Source: Aureobasidium sp. EXF-3400
Lineage: Eukaryota; Ascomycota; Dothideomycetes; Dothideales; Saccotheciaceae
NCBI GenBank assembly: GCA_024195585.1
Contig: SWBL01000239.1
Span: forward strand, 1 to 64,000
DNA: 64,000 nucleotides
Reading direction: 5' to 3'
Under the pieces are notes generated by a model, which saw only the letters and a program-made list of their open reading frames with translations, was not told the origin of the DNA and ran no database searches. The first letter of the stretch is position 1, and each line of letters starts with the position of its first letter. Of the stretch, positions 10,559-21,997 are shown one piece after another. The position numbers and the translations under genes are program-made.

Positions 10559-11984
10559 CTACCGTGCATGCGGTGCCTTCCCATCATCGAAACTCGAGAC
10601 CCGCGATGTGCCATCATCACTAGAAGCGTCAACAGCTGCAGCAGTGACCAATACCTCCGAACCGACTTTATCACCCCCGACACCCAGATGATGACCACTG
10701 AAAATTGGATCCAGGCTGCCGGTGGGAGAGTGTCCTGTCCTTTCGTTGAAGCTCTTTTTGTATTGGTGTTTATTCTGCCCTCGACCCCGTTGCTCTTCAT
10801 CAATCGTATCCAAAGCGTAAACTTGATTCGCACTGATTGTTACAGTACGGGTTTGGAGGATAGAGCCTCCGTGGGCGTCCAGGCTGGAAGGAGTGTCTTT
10901 GCTGGATTTTGCTTGGTTGGAGCGGGTGCGGCGGTTCGAGTCTCCGCCGTTGATCAGGGCTTTGCGAGTGAGTGTGTAGAGGAGAGTATCTACCCAGCCG
11001 CAGCTGGCGAGTAAAGCGCCGGCGGTGCATTGATATGCATCAGGGAGATTCTTCTCGTGGTGGGCCATTGACCACATTCTTCCTGCTGAGAGAGGTAGAG
11101 TCAAGACGATGTAGGCTAGCGGGTAAAGCACCATCATCTTCGCCGCCCGGTCGACTTTGGCATAACTGCTTGATTGGACTCGGACGGAAGGTACTACGGC
11201 CGCCACGGCTGCTCGAAGTCGGACAAGGACAAAGACGTATATGATGATGGTCCCAAACTGAACGACTAAAGAACAGTTAGGATGAGAACACTGATTAGCG
11301 GATAGAGTAGTGCTTACTGAAGATCCAGAGATAGTGAAGAGCAAGACGATCGGTTTGATATTGCTCTCCAGCCCAGCACCAAGCTCCAGCTCTGACAAAG
11401 TATTTGTTCTTGTATTCGATTGGACCGATAACGCTCAGGATCAGTGCGAATGTCCAGACAGAGACTACCGATGCGATGAAGCCGACGTGGCCAATGCGAC
11501 GGCCCTTGACCGCAGTATAGAAAGTATGGAAGGCGATGGCCATGACAAAGAACCCAGATGTCAAGTCGCCAATGTTGAGTAAAAAGCCTTGCGCAAAGCA
11601 AGCCGAGGAAGGCGCGAAGATTCCATCCCTTTTAACCCAATGGAATGAGAATAGGAAAGACGCAGCTTGAATGAAGTCGGCGATTAGTCTGAAGGGAAGG
11701 TGCGATTAGCTAAGACTCGTTTCCTTTTTAATTCTCTCATTGACTCACAGATTCATACATAGTACGACGTATTGGTTGTAGCCGACATACGTCCTGTAAT
11801 GCCGTCGCCATGTCGAGAACCGATAGATGAGAAAGCTCAACAGACCAAGTGTAGTGACGACTGATAGTAGTCCTAGTAGTCCAGGTGCCAGAAGACCTTT
11901 CTTAAGTACTGGTCCGAGGGGCGACAGGCTGTATGGAGCAGGATAATGCCCTGTCGAGGGGTCGATGCTAATTTCTCTAACCAT
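10559..11984 (-). CDS. Fungal 7TM receptor, cAMP-receptor/Git3-like class
   Basis: Exons 11984..11749, 11688..11318 and 11265..10559 give 437 residues. The spliced protein shows seven hydrophobic helices: LLAPGLLGLLSVVTTLGLLSF, YNQYVVLCMNLLIADFIQAASFLF, the GFLLNIGDLTSGFFVMAIAFHTF helix, VGFIASVVSVWTFALILSVIG, LHYLWIFIVQFGTIIIYVFVL, MMVLYPLAYIVLTLPLS, and CTAGALLASCGWVDTLLYTL. AGAWCWAG before helix 5 and the LYPLAYIVLTLP helix 6 are typical of fungal GPCRs of the carbon/cAMP-sensing group. The tail (about 140 residues) is Ser/Thr-rich and presumably cytosolic. Both introns rebuild conserved helices. The start is uncertain: the ATG at 11984 fits the family N terminus (DPSTGHYPAPYSLSPLGP), but the frame is open to 12086. 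Ligand cannot be inferred. Confidence 0.85.
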
Positions 11985-14494
11985 ACCTGATAACGTTGTC
12001 CTGGTATCTGTTTGGTTCCTTCGAAGTGTCCTTGGAAAGGAGACGCAACGCGGGTAGCCAACAGGCCAATCGATCCGCGAGATCACCCGTAATCGGGACC
12101 AGGTGTATGGAGTACGTGACGAATGCGTCAGTTGTCTGGCACTTGTGAGTTATCTCAACCAGGGGAGCAATCCATGTACATTTCCAAACAGTGGGATGAA
12201 AAATTTGGCCAGCAAGAGGGATGGGGTCGGCTTTGGTGCATATCCTTTTACTTTATCTGCCGCTGTGGTAGGTCACCTTCAACGACGAAGGATCTAGCTC
12301 CCAGTATTGGCCGTGTGCACACACCTGGAACAAAGCACTCTTGAGGGGATCAACCTTGATCTGCACCCGTCGTCTTAGCAAAGTCGCTCGTACCGAACAT
12401 GCCTCGTGAGGCTTAAGGTTGGTACCTTGCCGAAGCAGCGACCACGTTTACGAACCTGCATGCCTTGTTCCCGGCCGTCAGAGGATCTCATCAACCACAG
12501 ACAAAGCCCCGCTAAAGGTTCAGCTTTGACACCAATCCCAGCCTAGAAACCGTTCGGTCATGCGGAGCTCGAGCATAATTTTCTGTGGCTTGAGCTGTAA
12601 ATCGCAACTCTCACGCGGCTAGAGTCTGTGCTATAGTGCTGTATTTGATTGAGTATTAGCTCGCTTGGAGGAAACCGCATGGGGTAAAAGAGGGGTCGGG
12701 ACGACGAGCCAATCTTTTGCAAAGGCTTGTTCTACACCTCCAGTCTTGGATTTAGAGCTTGAACTCTTCACCGGGAAACAAACTTAACATTCTCTGAGCG
12801 ACAGCGACATTATCGCAACAGCAATGAACCGTGCAGTTCAACTATTGTATGCATACGCACGTAGCTGTGGTCGCCCGCCGCAATATTGGACAAAAAGTGA
12901 TTGGGGAATGCGGATCTGCAGGTCATGAGTAGCGATGACAATCATCAAACATGGTGTGGAAGAGGCGTGTTTCGAAAAGGCTACTGTTACGGCACAGTCA
13001 ACCCGCATTCTTGATGGCGGGCATCCCCTCATTCGACAGGCTTACGACTCGGCCGAGTTGGATAGAAGACGTTCAGCACAGTGAGTTTTGCAGTCAGAGC
13101 TGGCGAAAGAAAGTTCTTGTTGTGTGTGATCGAGGAAGCGGTGATGCAGGACGAAGTTGGAGGCGTCTGCAGGACACTTACGTACACCAATCGGACCCTG
13201 CGTAGCCTCTTCTGTTCAGCCGCGTTGATGCAGCCGAGGAGGAAAATGTCCCGGGACCCTGAACGACTCGAGAGGCCTTGTGCAGTTCTCCAATAGATGC
13301 CCTGTCCTCTGCCCTAGCTGTGAATTTTGTCCTGCATCTTGCAGAATCTTCCGGGAATACCGGGGAGAGTTTGGTCATAGCTTTGTGCTCTCTGCGGAGG
13401 CATAGGGAGCTCGCGCATCATGTCGTGGAAGACGGAATCACAATCGAGCTTCAAGCAAGAGGGTCAAGCAAATATTCTTGATGGAGTGAAGACAGCGTTG
13501 CTCAATACGAGTACCTAGTTTGAGCTCTGACAATGACATGTGCCGACTGCCGCCAGCACCGAACCACCGTTCCCTTTGTCTGGTCGAGTCGTCGAGTCCA
13601 GATCTCAACATGGCACGTGCGGTCTTAGGTCGTTCCTTCCGACTCCTTTGAAGATCTTGACCACTCGCGATCTTAGCAATATGTTATTGCTCAAGTTTGT
13701 GGAGATTATATCTGGCTGCTCAGGGCTTATACCTTTGCTCATCAGGAACGAGTCCCCAAGCCAGCGAAACGGACGGTCTTTCGAAAAATTTGTGACCTCC
13801 AGTAGCGCCACAGTGCGGGAAGATACAGCGACCCCAGAGTGCACGGCCACCCCAGCCAGAACTCTTCAAGTCCGTGCTTGGGTGCGGTCTCGATTGTCCT
13901 TCTATCGCCGTATACCTCGTCGTCGCCGGGCCCGACGACGGCGGTAGCGACGACATCTATATGGACTAAAGCGATGACGGTTGTGACTATTTGACTGGAG
14001 GTGCCGCTGTTGTATATTCTCCACTCGTCGGTGCCTGCTCATCAGCCTAAAACATTCAAGATGGTTCTAAGTAAGGTGTGTAAAGAAGCACGAAGAAGAG
14101 ACTGCTCTGGCGACCCAAGGGCATGGCAATCCTTTCCATGCAAACAATTAACACGACATCTGCCTAGTAACAAAAGGCTGTAACGACCGAAGCTCTTGCC
14201 ACGCAAAACATCGAGGCGGTCAACAGCGCTCACACAACGGAAATCCAGGTGTCGATGGCACCTCTTTTCGAAACGCTGAACCATGGACATCGGACATGCA
14301 ATCCCATTGTCGTGCTCTGTTGTGTTCCACGTAATCGTTCTGTTCCTTGGACATATTGCACATCCAATGTGGTATGCACAGCTTAGAGTATATTGTTCCT
14401 GGGTAATCGTACACAATACGAAGGAGCGGGCACTGGCCGAAACAGATCATCTGCGAGCGAGTGGATATCTACGACACATATCTCAAACTTCTCA

Positions 14495-14743
14495 TCAGTG
14501 GACGACGACATTTCGTGTGCCGTTTGCAGCATGTTGGTTTCGGATGAGGCACTCTGACTCGTGATTGCCTTCATGGTTGCCTTCAAAGTTGCCTTGCAAG
14601 GTTGCCTTCGTGGTACGATGATGGAGTTCGAGTGCGGCATTTGCAAGAATCGGGTTCCTGTCGCTTGCTTGGCTCCGAGTGATACTTGTACAAAACAGTA
14701 GAGGCCAGTAATTAGCCAGCAAGAATACAATTCGCAAGGCCAT
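14495..14743 (-). CDS. Possible small secreted protein (82 aa)
   Basis: An open frame starting MALRIVFLLANYWPLLFCTS has a plausible signal peptide (one Arg, then a hydrophobic core, then polar SQASDRN). The middle contains a tetrapeptide repeat GNFEGNHEGNHES encoded by the 12-base repeat. It could be an effector-like peptide, but there is no family match, and a second open frame covers the same DNA, so chance is a real alternative. Confidence 0.25.
   Translation of the reverse strand: MALRIVFLLANYWPLLFCTSITRSQASDRNPILANAALELHHRTTKATLQGNFEGNHEGNHESECLIRNQHAANGTRNVVVH
14563..14611 (+). repeat. Tandem repeat, about 12-base unit, 4 copies
   Basis: Copies of GGTTGCCTTCAA-like sequence beginning near 14563, 14575, 14588 and 14600. 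The units are 12-13 bases. Confidence 0.75.
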
Positions 14744-15427
14744 GCCTACGGAGTACATGCTATTGGGCGCGAGTGCGCCAAGTGCCGAAGCGAACGTGGA
14801 GAAATCCTGCTGAATCCTGCGGCCTTGTGTCTACGTTGTTTTTCTCGTTGCTCGTCGTAGACGCTTCAATCTTGGTGTGACTACGGAGTACGCTTGTATT
14901 GATCAGACCTCTGGATTTTACTGATGTCTATCACGGAGTCTCGGTCTCGCGACAATATCTGTGTGATAGTCAGACCGGGGGGCCTATAGTAATGGCGACG
15001 ACAGGCCACAATTTCACGCCCTATTGCACGGAACGGAAGGCGTCAAGAGGCTCAAAACAAACGTCTTAGTTCGGCTTTTAAAAACAACAAGCTCTCAGTC
15101 TTGCGTTTCGAAATGCTCCACTACGAGGTCAACTATGGTACCGATCTCGTGTCTGACGCCACGGGTACTGATTCGTTGAACTGTCACAATACAATCCAAA
15201 AGTCTGTTCCTGGTCTAGTATGGGACATTCCTGCCGCTTGCCTCTTCCCGCACTACTCATGGACGACTCTCTTCCATATACAAACTATCTGACCCCTGCC
15301 TCGATCTCTGGCAGTGCGGCAGAGGGTCAGTTCTCACAACCTTTTTGTTAGGTCGCTCGTACTGTGAGATCCAATCATTCATCTGCATCATTGGTACTCG
15401 GAATCATTCTGCTCGGACACCATCAAC

Positions 15428-16635
15428 ATGGCATCAAGTGTAACGCCAACACTCTACGGATTGGGTACGATCCCACAACAGCTCTACGGTGTTGCAGTCT
15501 CGCTTCTGGTCATCACATGGACTGCTGCACTCGCGAGAGCCTACGTTCGAGTCTACCTTTTACGATCAGTGGGCTGGGATGATTGGACATTGATACCCGC
15601 CCAGATCTGTTATACCGTACAAAGTTATTACATGATCTCCATGGCACACATGGAAATGCACCCCGATGCAAACAGTAACATCCGAAGCATTTCAGTACTC
15701 GTCACTGTAAGCAGAATTGAACTCAGAGCTCAAGACCTGACTGCCTAACACGACCGCCACAGAAACTGGTAGTATATTCTGGCATTTACGCCTTGACCTG
15801 CATTCTTCTCAAAATATCCCTTGGCCTCTTCTTTCTTCGTATCATCACCGAGAGATGGCAGCGCAACGTCATCTATGCTGGCATCGCTATCAACACCGTA
15901 TACGGGATTGTCTATTTCGGTCTATGCACATTCGGATGTGGCGACCCGTCGAAATACCTCCTTCATCTCAGCTTACAGCAATGCATCTCAATCAGGAATG
16001 TTGTCATTCCTGCATCCTATGTCTTTACTGGCCTTAATGCGGCCCTGGATTGGATCATGGCTCTTCTACCTATCAGCACTATCTGGAACCTGAATATGCC
16101 CAAGACGACGAAGTTCTGGGCTTATCTGCTTATGCTTATGGGCGCGACTGGCAGCATCGTATCCCTGATTCGATTCGCATTTGTCAAGAGTTTGGAACCG
16201 GACGTCATGTTCTTCAAGAATACCGGCAGGCTCGCGTTTTATTCCCACATCGAGCCAGGACTTGGAATAGCAGCTGTCTGTCTTGCAGCTCTCAGGCCGC
16301 TGTTCAAGCAATGCCTGGATGGTGCCAAGTCCGTGTCCAGCACACAGAAGAGTCACGGTCCAAGCAACCAAAAGACCAGCGTCGCAGGAGGCTCCGAGGT
16401 GCAGCTCACAGGAATGAAGAAAAACCGCCGGGGCAGAGGCGGTTTCGTCGCTTTCGAAGACGACAGTGATGGGATGGAACCACAGTGGTCGAACGAAAAC
16501 GGGATCGGCGTCAAGAATGAATTTACAGTGGAGACTCGTGCAACGAGTGCCGGCTGCGATGATGTGGAGCTTGGAAGGGGGTTGTCGTTTCCTCAGCCGC
16601 CTCTTCAGCCTCACTCTCCACTTTACTCACCTTAA
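15428..16635 (+). CDS. Fungal rhodopsin-domain (Pth11-like) membrane protein
   Basis: Exons 15428..15706 and 15763..16635 give 383 residues. The order is a short N terminus, helix LYGVAVSLLVITWTAALARAY, the signature GWDDWTLIPAQ, then helices at KLVVYSGIYALTCILLKISLGLFFLRI, VIYAGIAINTVYGIVYFGLC, the CGDPSKYLL...QQC loop, VFTGLNAALDWIMALLPIS, AYLLMLMGATGSIVSLIRFAFV and IEPGLGIAAVCLAALRPL. This is the fungal 7TM family with the DDW motif and the late ExGxG(I/V)xAxCLxxLRPL block, related to Pth11-type receptors but without a CFEM domain. The tail is polar (about 110 residues). The junction (VLVT|KLVVY) restores helix 3. Function unknown; sensing at the plasma membrane is inferred from the family. 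Confidence 0.88.
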
Positions 16636-17545
16636 AATAACCTCCAAGCTCGGCACTTCGAGTCTCACAGATTCTACAATTGCCAGCAGCAAATCCATCG
16701 TCCTTTATATCCCTTGCCGGCCTTCCAGGATGCTTGACTCAGACCCAGTGCAGACACAAAAATCGATTCACAGAGACATAGCGACCGATTTGACCTTTCG
16801 ACTTGAAGAACTGCTGCCAATTCGCCATCTTTCAGAGAGTTCATCGAGCAGTTCTATAACAATCGTACTAGAGAGCTCGGGACCGATCTACAACTCCCCG
16901 CTGATAGATCGCCGTGCACCAAGATCTGTTGAATCTGGATGGATGATCCATCTGAGACACGGTTCAGAAGTTGTTTGAAGAGACAACTACATACTCGAAA
17001 TGTCGCAGGCAGCTTGTTCTGTTTCATTAACATGACTCGATGATTAGTTCAATCAAGACGCACGAGTCGCAGAACGAAAGCGAGAAAACTGCAATGCACG
17101 AGTCAGATGTGAAAGCGATACATGACTTGGTAGAACCATAGCTCGGCCGATCCGACCCGTAAAACACCTTACGTCTCGAGTATACTTGCTTCTTCATCTT
17201 CCTGCTCCATCATGCTCTACCGTACTCAACTCAATTCAGGCATCTTATCCACAAGCTCAAACACCTTACACTCGGATTTCCAAGTTCGTTGGTCAGGTAA
17301 TCGCACAAATATCGTCTCATATGACCCAAATTCGCCTCCTCTCCAAGATAGTTGATGTGTTCCTCATTTCTTTACGATCCTTCGAGTTAAGCGTAGGATG
17401 TCCATGGCAGGACCAGATGTCTTGCGCATGTTGCTGGGGCAGGCATTACACTGCCACGGTTGTCTTGTAACGGTATGCACTGATCTACGTTGTTGATGCT
17501 GATTGATTGAGCCTATGGTTATTTGTCAGTCAAAGCCTGTACTTT
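16636..17545. other. Gap between convergent genes
   Basis: 900 bases of 3' flanking DNA between a rightward and a leftward gene. Only short frames; nothing recognised. Confidence 0.4.
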
Positions 17546-18783
17546 TTAGCAGATTACTGATATACCTTGGCCTGACAATCGGCTTTGGACGAACAGATTT
17601 GCTCTGTCGAGATTGCTCCTCAGCTGTGACTCAGCCCAGCCTAGATTCATCTTCGCTTCGCCTGCTTCGACTGGATCAATACTTGCGGTGGCTCTCACCT
17701 GACCTCGTCTCCATTCTGGTGTATGTTCCAGGGTCGCCATGATGAATTTGTACAGTTGACCTGGACCCATACCCATATCCACAAATACCAATTCCTGATC
17801 TGGTTGCTCCTTCATGTGCTTGCGAAGAATGTTCTGCATACACTGGCTGTAGCGCAACGGCTCGCGCAGTACTGTAGCGTAGTGGTTGCCATTCAGAGGC
17901 GAGCCAGTCGGCATCTGGAAACCTAACGAGGACCAATGAGCGAATCCAGGCACGACTTTGCAATATTTTGATTCCTTTTCGGGGAAGATTTCAGGACTTG
18001 AGCGAATATGACCTGCCAGAGCTTGGACGTGCTGGGAATGCTGATGGACAAGATCAGTATACACTTCATAAGTGGCATGCGACGCATAAAAGGGAGGCTC
18101 ACCATTCCAACCTCCAACTTGACACGATTTATGCCGATGTTGGCCTCCTCGAACTTCTGCAGCGCAATCTCAAGGGCATCGGCGCTGCCAGCAAGACATG
18201 TAGTCGCCGGACCTGGAAAGCCTGCAATGTCGACTGTGCCTAAGAGGCCTCCCTTGGCAAGAACCTCTTTGACGCCGTCACCACCAGTGAAGATCAGCGC
18301 GAGTCCACCCTTCTGCGGAATCAAAGACCGGTCGGACAGCAAAGCTTCTCGTCGCGCAAGAAGCTTCATCACAGCAGAGAGCGTGTAGGATCCAGTGAAA
18401 GTGCCGGCTGCGATCTCTCCGAGCGAATAGGCCATCACGCTGCGAGGAGCAACACCCCAAGACTGGAGCATCTTGCCCAAAGCATACTGCGCGGCCACAA
18501 TGACCAACGACTCTGATGGAGGTAGCGGAGATTGGTCGGTAGATGGTGATTGATCGAAGGACGTTGCGTACGGCGGACGGATTTCATCTTCCTCCAGATA
18601 TTCCGTCAGTCGTGTATGACGGCCAGTCTTGATCGCGTTCTCTTGGAGTAGAGCATCATTAATGTTTTGGATATCGGTTATTGCATTCTGGAAGACCTGA
18701 GATGTCCGGTACAAATCACGAGCTGCCTCAACAGGGGGATATCCTTGGCCGGCGAAGGTGAAAACGACGTGTTGCGCTGACAT
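17546..18783 (-). pseudogene. Stand-alone acyltransferase-domain gene with a frameshift
   Basis: The first part (18783 to about 18090) begins FTFAGQGYPPVEAARDLY, the start of a FabD/polyketide-synthase malonyl/acyltransferase domain, and contains VMAYSLGEIAAGTFTG, the nucleophile elbow, at about residue 120. Downstream codons continue in another frame (FYASHATYEVYTDLVHQH...), the second family block (FHS position). One extra T in the CCCTTTT run at 18087-18094 (plus-strand AAAA GGG) would give LPFYASHATYEVY and a single 412-residue frame. The region after it (PTGSPLNGNHYATVLREPLRYSQ ... VFVDMGMGPGQL) matches the end of an AT domain. There is no KS, ACP or other synthase gene beside it. The usual GHSxG is AYSLG here and the usual FH is FY, so even intact it might be inactive. 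An alternative 62-base intron (GTGTCA...ATGAAG) would bridge frames but removes conserved sequence and lacks a branch point. Confidence 0.72.
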
Positions 18784-19924
18784 CTCGGGATGTTAGTGTT
18801 TCTCATGATGGGCCGACGGTGCTTTCTTATCCCCTTTGCTGGTCGGTCTTCTGTTGGGATGCAGCAAATTTGAATTGGGAAGGAACGATCGTCAGGTACA
18901 GGAAAAGAATATTTAGGAAGGCATCGTCAGTGATGCGATAGACGTTTTGGGCCAGGAGTGGCTTAACCAAGCTCAGGCACGCGATGATCATACAAGTTGC
19001 GTCAGATTCAACATCTCCTCTCGATCATCGACTTCTAGGATGAGATCCATGGTTTGTGTATTGATAGAAGAAGAGATCTGTTGATGCGATACGCCATGAC
19101 AATCATCAAGACCGCTAACGGCTTTAGGACAGTGCATGATCTCGCAAAAGACGTCACAGGCCTACATGTATCCACTATCAGTGCTTCGAAGTCCGTACAC
19201 TGACGCATCAACATTCTCCACTCAGTACCATCTTCGTCCTTGATCCCAATGTTTCCCTTCAGCCACAGTCGTTGTGAGTAGAGCATAGATTCCAGTAAAG
19301 AAAACGAACAAAACCAGGACATCAAATTCCGCTTTCAGAAGACCATCTTCGATCTCTTATGCCTGCAAACCGAAAGAAAGTGAGAAATGGCCTGGCAGAT
19401 AACAGACGGAACAGCGGATACCGAACCAAGCACAGGTGTGGACGAAGAAAGGGCAAAGACAAAGAGCTAAAGCACCAACAAACCCACATGGAAAAGTGAG
19501 AAAGAAACGAGAGACACACAAACTCCCACTTCTAATTCAACGACTTTGATTGTCCATCGTTACGTGTATATATAGAAGAAAGAGATATCCCAGAGAAGAC
19601 TGTGAGGAGATAAGAAGAGTATTCAAGAGAGAACAAAAACTCCAAACTAGCGCCCACTGCTGCGTTGATCATTCGTATCGAAGAAAGAGTTTCCAGGAGG
19701 GAAAAGAGAAGAAGAGGAAAAGTCGACAAAGAAGACTTGCCAAAAGAGACACACCAAGAGTTGTCGAGAGAGAGAAGAGGAGGGAAGAAAAGGACACAAG
19801 AAGAGAAAGTTGAGGACCTAAAGGCTTCTGATCCAACAAAGAAGGCGAGGCAGGTTGTTGACAGTTACCATCGTCCCTGATGAGGGCGATGTGTTCTCCT
19901 CTGCCATCCATAAAGTTACTCAGG
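18784..19924. other. Gap, with a purine-rich tract
   Basis: No gene recognised. 19560-19830 is strongly A/G-rich (GAAGAGA and AAGAAG words), either the C/T-rich 3' untranslated end of the leftward gene that stops at 19925 or simple low complexity. Confidence 0.4.
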
Positions 19925-21139
19925 TCATTGCTTGTACTTGGCAACATGATCAGCCGCAAAGGAAAAAGAAGAAGCTCCAGGTTGTGGATCAGCAGGACTA
20001 CGAGGACTTAGAGGCAGTGCAAAGAGATCGTCTTCATCAGCAGCAGAGTCGCTCCTCTCTACCAAAGGAACAGCAGTCGACGGAGTAGTTTTGAACTCGA
20101 TGGGGTCTTCGTTGATGGCGAGTGCGTTCAAAGATGCCATGGTGTTGCTGCCTTGTTGTCGTTGGTGTGCGAGGATGGAGTCAGGCGGTAATTGAGGTGC
20201 GATTCTTCGTATGGGTTGTGAAGTCATTGTCTGCTGATTCTGGTGTAGGGTATGCTGAGCAGGTTTGGCGGAAAGAGTGGTGGGGTCGGGTAAGCCATGT
20301 AGGGCAGCAAAGGTATTGAAATTGACGGCAACGTCTGAGCCTTCGGGACTCAGAGGATTAGAGTCGTGCTTCGAGGCTTCGGTATCGAGTTTAAGGCCCT
20401 TAAGCTTTTCCAGCAGGGGACCACGACCAGGACTGCGTGGACTGGCTGGACTGGGCAATCCGAGGTCCATGGAACCAGAGGTGGCGATCTTAAGGCCAGC
20501 AGGCTTTGTGCGAACGCCAAAATTGGACTCGATCCAGTCGCGTTCCTGCATAGCCATGGACAGAGCGACTCCCTCTGGATTGTGTTGTTCCTCATGCTGT
20601 ATCTCCTGCTTGAGGACTTGTAGACGCTTCTTAGCCCAGACAGTATGCAAGACACCCTTCTTGCCAGCTTGACGAGCCGAAGCTCCCAACTCAGGCGGGA
20701 AGATGGCGGGTAGTGGATGTGTACGCCAGACTACAGTTTCCTGCTCTTTATTGTCCGGTTGTAGGTTGAGGGTGACGGTGGCAGGCACACGCTCGGCGAC
20801 GGACAGCAAGAAGTACAGACGGTGAAGACCATCCCTCTTACCGTCAGCAGTGTTGGTACCGAGGACGGCGGCCCGTTTGGCCTCCCAGCTGACAGACCAT
20901 TGGCCGGGAATTTGCTTGGTCTGGTCATCGTCCTCCCATTCGACCATCAAGATCTTTGTGCCAGCCTTGTCGCCAGCCGGTCTCTCGAATTCGAAACGGG
21001 CCAAAGCATTGCCCGAGGTCAGGCAAGGCGATTCGACGTGGTCGTAATCGGGAGTCAGAGGCGTGAGAGTGCTGCTGTTGGCGAAGAAGGTGCCTTGAGT
21101 GGCCGTCTGGAGGGGTGGTGGGTGTTGAGAAGTTGACAT
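19925..21139 (-). CDS. Conserved fungal hypothetical protein (404 aa)
   Basis: Single exon starting MSTSQHPPPLQTATQGTFF. I cannot name a family. The N-terminal 180 residues look folded: FEFERPAGDKAGTKILMVEWEDD, PGQWSVSWEAKRAAVL, DGLHRLYFLLSVAERVPATVTL, then an Ala/Lys helix KKGVLHTVWAKKRLQVLKQEI. The rest is disordered and rich in Ser/Pro, with several SP and SPRSP sites suitable for proline-directed kinases, and ends SFSFAADHVAKYKQ. Inference: a regulatory protein with a short N-terminal domain. No introns. Confidence 0.75.
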   Translation of the reverse strand: MSTSQHPPPLQTATQGTFFANSSTLTPLTPDYDHVESPCLTSGNALARFEFERPAGDKAGTKILMVEWEDDDQTKQIPGQWSVSWEAKRAAVLGTNTADGKRDGLHRLYFLLSVAERVPATVTLNLQPDNKEQETVVWRTHPLPAIFPPELGASARQAGKKGVLHTVWAKKRLQVLKQEIQHEEQHNPEGVALSMAMQERDWIESNFGVRTKPAGLKIATSGSMDLGLPSPASPRSPGRGPLLEKLKGLKLDTEASKHDSNPLSPEGSDVAVNFNTFAALHGLPDPTTLSAKPAQHTLHQNQQTMTSQPIRRIAPQLPPDSILAHQRQQGSNTMASLNALAINEDPIEFKTTPSTAVPLVERSDSAADEDDLFALPLSPRSPADPQPGASSFSFAADHVAKYKQ

Positions 21140-21997
21140 GGTGGTGGCAGAGGGGTGATTGAGATGTAAGAGGTAGGTAGGTAGTTGTCGTCTATCTAAG
21201 CAGGCCGGGATCAGTCTGGTGGCTAGCTAATTACTCTGCAGCTAGTCGTAGTCGAGCACCACTCTGCGACAATCGTCTTGGAAGCCTAGATTTTACTGCC
21301 TTTTTCTGGAATCTGCTGGGAGGTCGTCTTGTGCACATCGGACATGGCTCATGTAGCCGGCGACACGATACAGCTGCATGGGATATGACAGAGAGTGAAG
21401 GAGCCATCCGTGTATCGCTGGGCAATCTGAGCGCCATCTTACCTGCCACACGCTGAGAAGCTTGCCATTGATCTACACTCTGTCACCCGAATCCGATCGC
21501 TGTTGCCGAAAATAGGTTTCATCCGTCGGAGCTGTCGCTTCCGCCCTTCTTTCCGTCCTGCCCCTCTACCGACTACCTATGCAGGAGCTCTCACTCACAT
21601 CCATTCGTCGTTCCTCAATTTTTTTCTATCTATTCTTCTGCTCTCTGCAACCTGGCGGTCCGCCCAGAGCTTTATAGTATCTCTTGAGCTGCCAAGCTCG
21701 CAAGGAGCTCTTCCGTGATGAGAATGAGACACAAAGTCGCTACTCCGCCTCAATATCACGCAAGACTGACATGGGTATGATTTCAGAGGTACAAGAAAAA
21801 AGAAGACGTCGAAAAAGAAATCTGTTCTTGATTACGGAGTATCTACACCACTCCAAAGTGATGATCGGGGTATATCGTGAGTCTTGCAAAACCTCCGCTG
21901 TATGTACAAAGTATTACTATAAGGTGAGAAGCAGCCAAACCAGGATGGGATAAAACACGTGCATGGCCGTCAAGGCACAACACACAAGGACGGAATC
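21140..21997. promoter_or_regulatory. Gap: upstream of 404-aa gene, downstream of zinc-cluster regulator
   Basis: The first part is the promoter and leader of the leftward gene starting at 21139 (short TAGGTAGGTAG repeat near 21170). Nothing else recognised. Confidence 0.4.

Larger units (their letters stand above)
11985..15427. other. Gap: 3.4 kb gene-poor region
   Basis: No gene I can support with homology. Open frames are short and scattered over all frames, without the intron grammar seen in neighbours. Two items are listed separately: a possible secreted small protein at 14495..14743 and a 12-base tandem repeat inside it. The last 100 bases before 15428 look like the leader of the next receptor gene. 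No tRNA, 5S or transposon signature recognised. Confidence 0.4.

Noticed and set aside
13540..13947. 135-codon frame with Arg-rich end
   Set aside because: The Arg run is a low-complexity CGN/CGR repeat; overlapping frames on both strands are equally open.
14936..14986. Hairpin (TATCAC...GTGATA) as an RNA gene
   Set aside because: Short stem only, no Pol III boxes or terminator, no match to a known RNA.
17000..19000. Polyketide biosynthetic gene cluster
   Set aside because: Only one broken AT domain; no KS, ACP, reductase, P450, MFS or cluster regulator lies next to it.
19560..19830. Basic/acidic repetitive protein in the purine-rich tract
   Set aside because: All frames give Lys/Arg/Glu because of GA-rich DNA; no start context or intron grammar.
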